A stretch of DNA of 24,326 nucleotides, taken from Clostridium collagenovorans DSM 3089 (GTDB lineage: Bacteria; Bacillota; Clostridia; Clostridiales; Clostridiaceae). Positions 1 through 7,271 of this stretch are shown here, in pieces. Numbering within the stretch: position 1 is the stretch's first letter; each line of letters begins with the position of its first letter. The DNA lies in assembly GCF_900130005.1 (NCBI RefSeq), contig NZ_FQXP01000016.1, forward strand, positions 1 through 24,326. Reading direction: 5' to 3'. The translations under genes and the position numbers were made by a program. The notes beneath the pieces were generated by a model that saw nothing but the letters and a program-made list of their open reading frames with translations, ran no database searches and was not told the DNA's origin.

Positions 1-1
1 T

Positions 2-148
2 GAAAAAGCTAATAACTTAATTTCAGTTTTTATATTTCACTACAACTTTATAAGACCTCATGGTTCCTTGAATAATTGTACTCCTGCGGAGGTATCTGGT
101 CTTACAGTTAGTGATTTAAATAAATACTCTTGGTTTGTTGCAGCATAA
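2..148 (+). pseudogene. C-terminal end of a DDE-type transposase (5' part outside the window)
   Basis: Reading from base 2, an open frame enters from the window edge and ends at the TAA at 146-148. Its residues include YNFIRPHGSLNNCTPAEVSGL, written here in part as YNFIRPHGSL and TPAEVSGL, followed by a short tail ending SWFVAA. The RPH-x-SL-x(4)-TPAE pattern is typical of the extreme C-terminus of DDE/IS transposases, just after the catalytic Glu. Nothing upstream is visible, so I cannot tell an intact insertion sequence from a remnant. No clear terminal inverted repeat follows; a weak inverted repeat (172-179 with 192-199, CCTACAA arms) lies about 25 bases downstream and could belong to the element's end or be a poor terminator. 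Confidence 0.6.
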
Positions 149-316
149 TATTAGTTTAATATCTTTGATTAGCCTACAAAAATCCATTTTATTGTAGGTC
201 TATTTGCTACGCAATAAATTATCCAAACTTATATAATTTTCAAGGTGCGAGTAATTCTACGAAATATTAAGCTATTTTTTCATATCAGCTTAACAGAATC
301 TCTTTAGCCTTTTCAA
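149..316. other. AT-rich intergenic region with two weak hairpins
   Basis: No gene seen. There are two inverted repeats. One has arms 172-179 and 192-199 with one wobble. The other, TTAAGCT/AGCTTAA, has arms 267-273 and 287-293. The second lies downstream of the minus-strand ATPase gene and could be a weak terminator for it, but neither hairpin has a good T tract. Confidence 0.3.
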
Positions 317-1072
317 TTAGTTATTTAATATTATATTTAATATTTTATCCTTGTTTTTAAAGAATGAACTCATTACCTTATAATGTTGAGTATTTTCATA
401 ATCTACTTTTTTTATTTTCTCTCCATTTATTTCATATATAATAGAATTTGTATAAGCCATTATAATTGGTGAATGTGTTGCTATTATAAATTGACATCCA
501 TTTTTAGCTAGTTCATTTATTTTTTTAATTATGTTAATTTGTTTAAATGGAGACAATGAAGCCTCTGGTTCATCTAAAATGTAAATTCCACTTTCAGTGA
601 ATCTATTTGATATTAAGGATAAAAAAGACTCTCCATGTGACTGCTCATGTAAAGATACTCCTCCATAAGAGTCTATAATTCTATTTCCCAGTGATTCAAG
701 ATCCAGCTCTTCTATATTGGTAGCTACATTGTAAAAACTTTCTGCTCTAAAAAAGAAGCCACTTTTAGCTATATTTACGCCCTTAATTATTCTTATATAC
801 TGGTGCAAATCTGAATGAGTTGTTTTAGATGCAAAATTAAAGTTCTTCGTTCCACCCTCTGCATTAAATCCATAAGCAATTGCTATTGCTTCTAAGATTG
901 TAGACTTTCCACTTCCATTTTCTCCAATAATAAAAGTAACCTCAGGATGAAACTCTAAATTACCTATATTCTTAATTACAGGTATTGAAAATGGGTATTT
1001 ATTAAAAGAAGATATTTCTTCACTTTTTAATTCTATACTTCTTATATATTGACTCTTTATATTTTCTCCCAT
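317..1072 (-). CDS. Stand-alone AAA/ABC-type ATPase (RecF/OLD-like NTPase domain)
   Basis: The product has 251 residues. Walker A is GENGSGKS (about residues 50-57), an ABC-like signature SHGES lies around 145-149, Walker B is IYILDEPEASL (about 163-173) and an H-loop ATHSP follows at about 198-202. This is the compact AAA_21/AAA_15-type ATPase, with no membrane segment and no Toprim nuclease domain. Cellular role unknown; relatives are DNA-repair or defence-like ATPases and unassigned stand-alone proteins. The ATG at 1070-1072 is preceded by a strong AAGGAGGT site about 7 bases away. A possible -10 (TACAAT) lies further upstream on the minus strand. It sits alone between the transposase end and the creatininase gene, with no partner nuclease visible. 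Family is secure; biological function is not. Confidence 0.85.
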   Translation of the reverse strand: MGENIKSQYIRSIELKSEEISSFNKYPFSIPVIKNIGNLEFHPEVTFIIGENGSGKSTILEAIAIAYGFNAEGGTKNFNFASKTTHSDLHQYIRIIKGVNIAKSGFFFRAESFYNVATNIEELDLESLGNRIIDSYGGVSLHEQSHGESFLSLISNRFTESGIYILDEPEASLSPFKQINIIKKINELAKNGCQFIIATHSPIIMAYTNSIIYEINGEKIKKVDYENTQHYKVMSSFFKNKDKILNIILNN

Positions 1073-1395
1073 AAAAATACCTCCTTAACTTTTCACCCAT
1101 AGAATATTGTATCATATTTTTCTACTATTTTTATGGTGTTTAATGTATTTATTTTCTTAAATACATATATTTAGAATACTATTCTGTATAATTTTTTGTA
1201 AAAAAATAAGATAACTAATATATTAATTATTATTAGCTACCTTATTTAAAATCTAATATTTTATATGCTTTATAATGCTAAAAATACTTTATAATTCACA
1301 GCTTATAAACTCTTTATAATTAAAAATTTATAAAGTTAATTGTGATTTATTTTATATACTATATACTCTCAATAGTAAATTATATATTTTTCACT
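1073..1395. other. Intergenic region: ATPase promoter side and creatininase terminator
   Basis: No coding frame seen. It contains the terminator listed at 1199-1247 and three scattered copies of CTTTATAAT between about 1268 and 1320, which look like AT-rich chance repeats. Confidence 0.4.
1199..1247 (-). terminator. Rho-independent terminator downstream of the creatininase gene
   Basis: On the minus strand, a 17-base arm (plus coordinates 1231-1247) pairs with 1204-1220 through two G-U wobbles and closes a 10-base loop. It is followed by a run of seven T (plus 1200-1206). In the minus direction it lies about 150 bases past the creatininase stop codon. Confidence 0.7.
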
Positions 1396-2145
1396 TTAAA
1401 AAGCTTCATTTACTATAGATACTAATTCTTTTAAAACACTATCAACTATTATCTTTCCTTTTTCCGCTGTAGATGTTCTTGCTGTTGCTAAAACTCCACT
1501 TTCTGGTATAGTTGATTTTTCTATAGGATATTTATGATAAGCACAAGGTGTTGCCCCTTTTGTATCAACCATTCTATCCATATGAACTAATTCTTCTGCA
1601 AAATATAGCATAAGAGATGTTTCTGTTATTGCTGCATGTTCAAAGGCCCATCCTGGGAATTTTACTTCATCAAAAACCTTATCTATAACATCCTCTGGCA
1701 TTGGGTCCCACCAATTTGTTTCTACTATAGTAACCTTATCCTTATATTTATTGGATACAAGATCTATAGCCTCTAATACAAAGGCTTCATTTTCAAAATG
1801 CGCATTAAGTACTAATATCTTCTTTACACCGTCTTTAACAAGCTCACATAATATATCTTCTACTAATTTTATAAGGGTTTCTCCATTTAAATCTATTGTC
1901 CCAGGAAATAAAGGACCTCCCCCACTTAGTGGTTGTGATTTATATCCATATGAAAGAGTTGGCGCTACCATACCGTTTATTTGTTTTGCTAAAGCTATGG
2001 AAAACTCCTTTGCTATAACAGTATCCACTGATAATGGTAAATGTGGTCCATGTTGCTCTGTTGATCCTATTGGTAGTATAACAACTGATTCTTCTTTCTT
2101 TTCATTAAATTCCATCCATGTCATATGATCCATTAAAAAGCTCAT
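1396..2145 (-). CDS. Creatininase (creatinine amidohydrolase) family protein
   Basis: The product has 249 residues. An upstream in-frame ATG exists at 2184, but the ATG at 2143-2145 is preceded by GAGGAG at proper spacing and is preferred. The metal site looks complete: E30, H32 and D41 in STEQHGPHLPLSVDT, then H116 and E118 in NAHFENE, and W166/E169/H170 in the segment leading to ETSLML. As I recall Pseudomonas putida creatininase (E34, H36, D45, H120, E122, W174, E177, H178), these fall at constant offsets, and the H-x-E-N pattern is like true creatininase rather than the NGHGGN of MftE or ArfB relatives. The predicted reaction is hydrolysis of creatinine to creatine, or of a similar cyclic amide, in the cytoplasm. 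It is divergent from the CodA-type deaminase gene, which supports a shared nitrogen-scavenging role. Confidence 0.82.
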   Translation of the reverse strand: MSFLMDHMTWMEFNEKKEESVVILPIGSTEQHGPHLPLSVDTVIAKEFSIALAKQINGMVAPTLSYGYKSQPLSGGGPLFPGTIDLNGETLIKLVEDILCELVKDGVKKILVLNAHFENEAFVLEAIDLVSNKYKDKVTIVETNWWDPMPEDVIDKVFDEVKFPGWAFEHAAITETSLMLYFAEELVHMDRMVDTKGATPCAYHKYPIEKSTIPESGVLATARTSTAEKGKIIVDSVLKELVSIVNEAF

Positions 2146-2509
2146 CTTAAATTCTCCTCTATTCTCTAGTAATACATTAACCATATATTAAGTACTATTT
2201 TCTTAAATAAATAATAACTTAATTATACCTTTGATTCATCGTACAATAAATATAATTTTAAAGTTATTTTTTGTACTAATTGTACATAATATTCCCCATT
2301 AATTATTGTGTAATAAGTATAATGACTACTTATTACGTACTATGATATTATTTCACTAATTAAATATTTATAACTTATAGTTAAGTCATCCTTGTTCTAT
2401 AACTTATAAAGCTTTAATCTAAAATAACTTATCTCTTTAATCCCAAGAGATTATAAAAATACTAAATTGCATAAATTAATATATTTAACGTGAAAAGGAG
2501 TCCTGAGAA
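2146..2509. promoter_or_regulatory. Divergent regulatory region between creatininase and deaminase genes
   Basis: This 364-base gene-free stretch holds several symmetric elements. One is a perfect 10-bp inverted repeat with a 7-base spacer (GTAATAAGTA at 2310-2319, TACTTATTAC at 2327-2336). A second is TGTAC-N5-GTACA at 2272-2286, with a related GTACAAT at 2240-2246. An 11-bp direct repeat TATAACTTATA occurs at 2369-2379 and 2398-2408. A perfect 7-bp inverted repeat with a 7-base spacer (ATCTCTT/AAGAGAT) spans 2431-2451. Candidate -10 sequences overlap the 10-bp repeat, but no -35 is convincing. The nearby PucR-family protein is the obvious candidate ligand; that is inference. Confidence 0.55.
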
Positions 2510-3784
2510 ATGAAAACTACACTTTTTATTAATGCTAGACTTAAAAATAAAAAGGAACTTCAAGATATATTAGTAGAAGATGGGGTATTCAAAAAAATTG
2601 AGCCAAATCTTATTTCTACAATAGAAAAAACATCAAATATGACTATAGTAGACCTTAAGGGCAAACTTACAATACCACCTTATGTTGAACCACATATTCA
2701 TCTTGACTATGTTTACACTGCAAATGTTCCTGGAGCTATTAATGATACTGGAACATTATTTGAAGGTATTCAACGTTGGTCTGATACTAAATCTAATTTA
2801 ACAATTGAAGATGTAAAAACACGTGCTAAGAAAGCCTTACAAAAGCAAATTTTAAGTGGAATTCAATATATAAGAACTCATGTAGATGTTACAGATCCAA
2901 ACTTAACTTCACTTAAAGCTATGCTAGAACTTAAAGAAGAGTTCTCTGATCTTGTAACTATGCAAATAATTGCCTTTCCTCAAGAAGGTATGTATGCTTA
3001 CAAAAATGGTGATTTATTAGTTGAGGAAGCTTTAAAAATGGGCGCGGATGTCGTTGGCGCCATTCCTCATTTTGAATTCACTAGAGAGTTCGGAGAAAAA
3101 TCAGTAAAAAAAACAATTGAACTTGCTTGTAAATATAATAAGCTTGTGGATGTACATTGTGATGAAACAGATGATGAACAATCTAGATTCTTAGAAGTTT
3201 TAGCTGCTCATGCATATATAGAAGGCATAGGTCCTAAGGTTACAGCTAGCCATACCTGTGCAATGCATTCCTATAACAATGCATATACTTATAAATTATT
3301 TAAACTTTTAAAACAATGTAACTTAAACTTTATTTCTTGCCCAACAGAAAATATACACCTACAAGGTAGATTTGATAATTACCCTAAACGCAGAGGTGTA
3401 ACTAGAGTAAAGGAACTTCATGATGCCGGTATAAATGTTTGCTTCGCACAGGACTCCATGTCTGATCCATGGTATCCTCTTGGTTCAGGTAATCTTATGA
3501 ATATATTAGATTTTGGTTTGCATATATGTCAAATGATGAGCTTTGAAGAAATTGATATGGCCTTAGATTTTATTACTGTAAATGGTGCTAAAACCTTAAA
3601 TATAGAGAATGAATATGGTATAGAAATTAATAATGATGCTAACTTTATTGTTCTCAATGCCGAAACTGAGTTCCAAGCTATTTGTGATAGAGTTTCAGTT
3701 CTTTCCTCTGTGAGAAAAGGTGAAACCCTATTTAATCGTATACCAGAAAAAATAGATTCAAATAATAATTTTTTAAAACTATAA
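2510..3784 (+). CDS. CodA-type amidohydrolase (cytosine/creatinine deaminase family)
   Basis: The product has 424 residues and is a close full-length match in pattern to E. coli cytosine deaminase CodA. The metal and catalytic residues are present: H62 and H64 (EPHIHLD), Q158 (AFPQEG), H216 and E219 (VHCDETDDEQSR), H248 (ASHTCAMHSYN) and D315. The E. coli equivalents, from memory, are H61/H63, Q156, H214, E217, H246 and D313. The active-site residue equivalent to E. coli D314 is Ser316 (AQDSMSDPWYPLG), so the substrate may not be cytosine. CodA-type enzymes hydrolytically deaminate cytosine, and some relatives take creatinine to N-methylhydantoin plus ammonia. AAGGAG lies 9 bases before the ATG. 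It is divergent from a creatininase gene and followed by a PucR regulator, so a creatinine or cyclic-amidine nitrogen role is plausible. Confidence 0.85.
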   Translation: MKTTLFINARLKNKKELQDILVEDGVFKKIEPNLISTIEKTSNMTIVDLKGKLTIPPYVEPHIHLDYVYTANVPGAINDTGTLFEGIQRWSDTKSNLTIEDVKTRAKKALQKQILSGIQYIRTHVDVTDPNLTSLKAMLELKEEFSDLVTMQIIAFPQEGMYAYKNGDLLVEEALKMGADVVGAIPHFEFTREFGEKSVKKTIELACKYNKLVDVHCDETDDEQSRFLEVLAAHAYIEGIGPKVTASHTCAMHSYNNAYTYKLFKLLKQCNLNFISCPTENIHLQGRFDNYPKRRGVTRVKELHDAGINVCFAQDSMSDPWYPLGSGNLMNILDFGLHICQMMSFEEIDMALDFITVNGAKTLNIENEYGIEINNDANFIVLNAETEFQAICDRVSVLSSVRKGETLFNRIPEKIDSNNNFLKL

Positions 3785-3790
3785 CTAAAA

Positions 3791-3857
3791 TAATTTAGGC
3801 TATTTTAAAGAACTTAAAAGAACAAACTTTAAGATTTTTTTAAATAGCCTTATTATT
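3791..3857. terminator. Hairpin terminator after the deaminase gene
   Basis: Arms AGGCTATTT (3797-3805) and AAATAGCCT (3842-3850) pair, with further imperfect AT pairing outside, and are followed by TTATTATTATT. The location just past the stop codon and before the PucR promoter suggests termination of the deaminase transcript. Confidence 0.6.
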
Positions 3858-3904
3858 ATTAACTTTTCTGCATAAATATGGAAACTTAATTACTTTCTTT
3901 ATGA

Positions 3905-3953
3905 TATAATGAATTAAATACTAGGATTTCAATTGTTAAATTATATCTAGTAT
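3905..3953 (+). promoter_or_regulatory. Putative PucR-gene promoter -10 and inverted repeat
   Basis: A perfect TATAAT lies at 3905-3910, although the hexamer 17 bases upstream is a poor -35. Just downstream, ATACTAG (3918-3924) and CTAGTAT (3947-3953) form a 7-bp inverted repeat with a 22-base spacer. This is a possible autoregulatory site or 5'-UTR hairpin. Confidence 0.4.
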
Positions 3954-3981
3954 CAGAAATTTAGCTGAAAGGATGATACCT

Positions 3982-5199
3982 ATGATTGTTAAATGTGAAG
4001 ATTTATTAACTCTTAATGCCTTTAAAAACATTAAATTAATGGCTGGAGAAAATGGCTTACATAGAACTGTTACCTGGCCTTATGTTGGACAAAGTACAGA
4101 TATTACTCAATGGGTTCATGGTGGAGAGCTTTTATTTATAACTGGAATAGGAATGAATCTTGAAACTCAGAATCTTATAGACCTTTGTAAACAATGCTTA
4201 TTAAAAAATCTTTCAGGTTTAGTTCTTTTAACTGGTCCTGAATACATAAAGCATATTCCTAAGGAAGTTGTTGATATGGCCAATAAATCCTCTTTACCCC
4301 TTTTTCAAATGCCCTTTAATATAAAGTTAATAGATGTTACTAAAGAAATTTGTAATTTTATAATTTCTAAAGAATCAAAACAAAAAATGGAAACTAGTTT
4401 TTTAGGTAAACTTCTATTTTCAGACCTTGGTGAAGAAGATAATATTGAGCATTTAGCTAAACTATATAACATTAATATAAAAGATTATTTTTTTATAAGT
4501 ATCTTTAATATAAATAAGAATTTAAATGAAGTATCTCCGAAAATGAAAAATGACTTAGCTTTTTCTATAGATAACATTCAAAACTCAGTAGCTAACTTAT
4601 GTAAAGAAAATAATATAGAAAGTCTTTCTTTAATACATGGAGATAATATTATATGTTTTATTTCAACGGAAAGTAATGGGAAAGCTTTAGAAAGTATTAA
4701 GTATCTTTATGCTATATACGATCTCCTTGCTCAAAAGCACAAGAATTCTGATATATATTTAAGCATAGGATGCATTTATAAAAATTTATGTAAAGTAAAG
4801 AAAAGCTATGAAGAAGCCTTAAAATCTCTTAAACTTTATAAAAAAGGTGGACTTAAAGATAGAATTATAAACTACTCTAACTTGGGCATTTATCGTTTAT
4901 TATTTGAAATTGATAATATAGATGAAATACGTAAATATCACAATGATGTACTTGGAAACCTAATTGACTATGACAAAGACAATAATACAAATTTATTGCA
5001 AACTTTAAGAGAGTATTTACTTAATAATTGTAATTTATTAAAAACCTCTCAAGTTATGTTTATACACCGTAATACTTTAATTTATAGACTCAATAAAATT
5101 AAAAACATACTAATGATTGATTTAGATAATCCCTATGTTAGATTAGACTTATTAAATAGCATTGTAATTTCTAATTACTTATGTTCCTTAGAAAATTAA
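3982..5199 (+). CDS. PucR-family transcriptional regulator
   Basis: The product has 405 residues from the ATG at 3982. An ATG three codons earlier overlaps the GAAAGGA ribosome binding site, so the later start is preferred. The N-terminal PucR-type ligand domain (about residues 1-130) contains the recognisable LMAGENGLHRTVTWPYV and ELLFITGIGM segments. The C-terminus carries the PucR/CdaR-type HTH_30 (about 340-400), with the segment SQVMFIHRNTLIYRLNKI containing the recognition helix. PucR-type proteins control purine, allantoin or other nitrogen-compound catabolism in response to ligand. Its position directly after the deaminase gene suggests it controls the deaminase and the divergent creatininase. 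The transcript ends at a 17-bp stem terminator. Confidence 0.88.
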   Translation: MIVKCEDLLTLNAFKNIKLMAGENGLHRTVTWPYVGQSTDITQWVHGGELLFITGIGMNLETQNLIDLCKQCLLKNLSGLVLLTGPEYIKHIPKEVVDMANKSSLPLFQMPFNIKLIDVTKEICNFIISKESKQKMETSFLGKLLFSDLGEEDNIEHLAKLYNINIKDYFFISIFNINKNLNEVSPKMKNDLAFSIDNIQNSVANLCKENNIESLSLIHGDNIICFISTESNGKALESIKYLYAIYDLLAQKHKNSDIYLSIGCIYKNLCKVKKSYEEALKSLKLYKKGGLKDRIINYSNLGIYRLLFEIDNIDEIRKYHNDVLGNLIDYDKDNNTNLLQTLREYLLNNCNLLKTSQVMFIHRNTLIYRLNKIKNILMIDLDNPYVRLDLLNSIVISNYLCSLEN

Positions 5200-5209
5200 T
5201 ACTTATATA

Positions 5210-5257
5210 AATTAAGCCATAAATAATTAAGATAGTATAATTATTTATGGCTTAATT
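5210..5257. terminator. Bidirectional terminator between convergent genes
   Basis: A perfect 17-bp stem (5210-5226 with 5241-5257; AATTAAGCCAT arm) encloses a 14-base loop, with AT-rich flanks on both sides. It lies between the PucR-family gene and the convergent small membrane protein gene. Confidence 0.75.
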
Positions 5258-5274
5258 ATTTATAAAACTGAGAT

Positions 5275-5643
5275 TTAAACTAAAAGTAAAAATTGAAAGC
5301 ATATTATAAAAAAATGTACGAATATAAAAATCCCCATCCAAATTTTGTACATTTTAAAGCTATGAGTAAACTTATTTATTATACTAGATATTATCATTCC
5401 TACTATACTGTCAACTACAATTGCCATTGATATAATTATAGAAATTAAATAAGCTCCATAATTTCCAATTTTTATTATAAAAATCTCATAAGGTACTATT
5501 ACTGTATAGACGTGAAACATATCATTAATATATCCTCTTAAAAATGGAAATGTAATGAGATTTAATACTAAGGATATAAGAAAAAATATTATTAAACCCA
5601 GCAGTACTGGATGCTTGCTGTATACCTTTTCTAATTCATTCAT
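5275..5643 (-). CDS. Small hypothetical membrane protein
   Basis: The product has 122 residues and about four hydrophobic segments: roughly 14-36, 45-60, 63-90 and 100-121. The last ends at the C-terminus. I do not recognise the family. An in-frame stop lies shortly upstream of the ATG at 5641-5643, so the start cannot extend, and there is no good ribosome binding site next to it: the nearest AGGAGG (minus strand, plus coordinates about 5683-5688) is about 40 bases away. Translation may be weak. It follows the 71-aa gene on the same strand and ends at the shared bidirectional terminator. Confidence 0.55.
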   Translation of the reverse strand: MNELEKVYSKHPVLLGLIIFFLISLVLNLITFPFLRGYINDMFHVYTVIVPYEIFIIKIGNYGAYLISIIISMAIVVDSIVGMIISSIINKFTHSFKMYKIWMGIFIFVHFFIICFQFLLLV

Positions 5644-5675
5644 AATAACTAATAAATAAAATTATATTATTTACT

Positions 5676-5706
5676 AGGTGCACCTCCTAATAAGGTTTTA
5701 AACCTT
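5676..5706 (-). promoter_or_regulatory. Two adjacent palindromes upstream of the small membrane protein gene
   Basis: AGGTGCACCT (5676-5685) is a perfect 10-bp palindrome, and AAGGTTT-T-AAACCTT (5692-5706) is a perfect 7-1-7 palindrome, seven bases apart. They sit 33-63 bases upstream of the ATG. Operator or 5'-UTR structure is possible; no binding protein can be named. Confidence 0.3.
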
Positions 5707-5831
5707 TAGTATAAATAAACACCTCTAATATATCTTTTTATGTAGCTTAAAACTAATTTAATTCTTTAAGTAACTTACTTAACATTTGATATAACTTTAT
5801 AGTTTATTATAAAATGCCATTTGTAATTTGA

Positions 5832-5863
5832 ATAAGGGATTACCTTGTATGATAGTCCCTTAT
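5832..5863 (-). terminator. Hairpin downstream of the 71-aa gene
   Basis: ATAAGGGA (5832-5839) pairs with TCCCTTAT (5856-5863) around a 16-base loop. It lies just past the stop codon at 5872 in the minus direction. The minus-strand T tract is poor; the plus-strand side has a better T run, so efficiency is uncertain. Confidence 0.45.
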
Positions 5864-5871
5864 CTTTAAAA

Positions 5872-6087
5872 TTATTTTTTATTCATAAACTTATCTTTAG
5901 CTGACTTTACTTCCTTAACCATACTTTTGCCTAAGCTTTCAGCATCCATTGCTACCATTTTTGCACCTTTAGCTACGTCATGACCAATTTCCTTTGCTCC
6001 ATCTATCATTTCATTTCCAAGCTTATTCATTTCATTTCCTAATTTATTCATCATATCGTCTCTTCCAGAATTACTTTTGTTCTTCAT
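5872..6087 (-). CDS. Small charged amphipathic protein of unknown function
   Basis: The product has 71 residues with no signal peptide or membrane segment. It starts basic and Met/Asn-rich, contains the tandem repeat NKLGNEM twice (about residues 14-27), then a helical Ala/Lys/Glu-rich stretch with DGAKEIGHDVAKGAK and ends in KDKFMNKK. The pattern resembles LEA-like or YtxH/CsbD-like small helical stress proteins, but I cannot assign a family. A strong AAAGGAGG lies 9 bases before the ATG, which supports real expression. It has its own 125-base upstream region and a hairpin downstream. Confidence 0.7.
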   Translation of the reverse strand: MKNKSNSGRDDMMNKLGNEMNKLGNEMIDGAKEIGHDVAKGAKMVAMDAESLGKSMVKEVKSAKDKFMNKK

Positions 6088-6212
6088 ACAATATATCCTC
6101 CTTTAAGTATTGAAAAATCTTATTTAAGAATACTTAACTTTCTTTAATTAAATCTACCTTATACTCAGTTTGCTCAAAAGATCTAGCTTTATTCTTTTTT
6201 AATTCCGATAAT

Positions 6213-7097
6213 TTATAAGGCACTTATATTAATAGGACCATCTAAGATTTGTCTATCAACACTAAGAATTCCGCTTTCCATAGTACTTATTCTCCACTTG
6301 ACTAAAGAAATCTTTCCCTTTTCAATTTCAATACAACTTATAGAGTATGGGTGAACACAACAACCATCATTAAAATACATAGAACCTTTTCTTTTAGGCA
6401 TTATTGGTCTGTGAGTATGTCCAGCTATTAGTGGTTGATTATTTCTTTCACACCACCTTTGAATTTTTATGTCTAAAACTTCTCTTCTAGCACTACTCTT
6501 AGCCGGACTTGTAGGATCCTTGAATCCAAAAATTTGCTCCATAAAACTCCAAAAATATCTTACTAAGAATTGCGATACTCCTCTTAATCTATAATTAAAA
6601 AAGTCAAACTGATGACCATGAACTGCTAATATTCTTCTACCACTTGGTTTATAATTTAAAATTACTCCTTCATATATTGGTAAATCATTAAAGAACTTAT
6701 ATAATATTTCTCTTTCATTATCAAACTCAAACTTGTCTATATGTTTTTGAAACTTTCGCTTTTTCTTAATCTCATCATGATTACCATAAATCATACAATA
6801 TCTATTTTCCTCTTTGAATTTTAAAAGTAATTGAAAGACCTGTGGATAAATCTCATATATATCTTCTATTTTAGGAACCTTCCAAAGTTCATCTCCGTCT
6901 CCTAGCTCTATATGGGTAAATCCATTCCTATAATAATATTTTAATGCTCCCATATATACATTTGTATTAGCAATCAAATTATCTTTCCAAGTTCCATCAC
7001 CTCTATGACAATCACTTATAAAAACTATTTTAGAATTATATTCAACATCTATTTGAGGAGCTGTATTTAGAATCTTTTGTAATACATCTCTTTTCAA
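6213..7097 (-). CDS. Calcineurin-like metallophosphoesterase
   Basis: The product has 294 residues. The five metallophosphoesterase blocks are in order: D29-x-H31 (ISDCHRGDG), GDGDELW (about 66-72), GNHD (105-108), H160-G-H162 (AVHGHQFD) and GHTHRP (226-231). No signal peptide or membrane helix is evident, so a cytoplasmic metal-dependent phosphoesterase is expected. The pattern is like LpxH/YbbF-type or uncharacterised clostridial phosphoesterases; substrate unknown. The start is TTG at 7095-7097, chosen because AGAGGTG lies 7 bases upstream and no ATG in this frame is near. A TATAAT -10 lies at plus 7128-7133 on the minus strand. Confidence 0.85.
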   Translation of the reverse strand: MKRDVLQKILNTAPQIDVEYNSKIVFISDCHRGDGTWKDNLIANTNVYMGALKYYYRNGFTHIELGDGDELWKVPKIEDIYEIYPQVFQLLLKFKEENRYCMIYGNHDEIKKKRKFQKHIDKFEFDNEREILYKFFNDLPIYEGVILNYKPSGRRILAVHGHQFDFFNYRLRGVSQFLVRYFWSFMEQIFGFKDPTSPAKSSARREVLDIKIQRWCERNNQPLIAGHTHRPIMPKRKGSMYFNDGCCVHPYSISCIEIEKGKISLVKWRISTMESGILSVDRQILDGPINISAL

Positions 7098-7127
7098 TTA
7101 TTTCACCTCTAATTAACTTATTATTAC

Positions 7128-7133
7128 ATTATA
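7128..7133 (-). promoter_or_regulatory. Putative -10 element of the phosphoesterase gene
   Basis: The minus strand reads TATAAT here, about 30 bases before the TTG start. The hexamer 17 bases upstream is a poor -35. Confidence 0.35.
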
Positions 7134-7159
7134 TTAAAAAGATGAAATTATGATATATT

Positions 7160-7197
7160 TATAAAATAGGCAGTCTAAATTTTAAGACTGCCTATTT
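7160..7197 (-). terminator. Terminator of the licB-containing operon
   Basis: A perfect 13-bp stem (7164-7176 with 7185-7197; arm AAATAGGCAGTCT) closes an 8-base loop. In the minus direction it is followed by TTTTAT. It lies about 75 bases past the stop of the LicB-like gene. The plus-strand side also has TTTCTTTTC, so it may work both ways. Confidence 0.75.
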
Positions 7198-7271
7198 CTT
7201 TTCAAATAAATATATTTTCTTGTTTAAAATTAACTTCATATAAAGCTTAAATATTTTTTCTACTATATATG

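Noticed and set aside
1268..1320. Three copies of CTTTATAAT as a possible repeat array
   Set aside because: Irregular spacing and very AT-rich; probably chance in this base composition. Not a CRISPR array.
1751..2128. Plus-strand open frame opposite the creatininase gene
   Set aside because: It is antisense to a gene with clear family motifs, has no ribosome binding site and its translation shows no domain.
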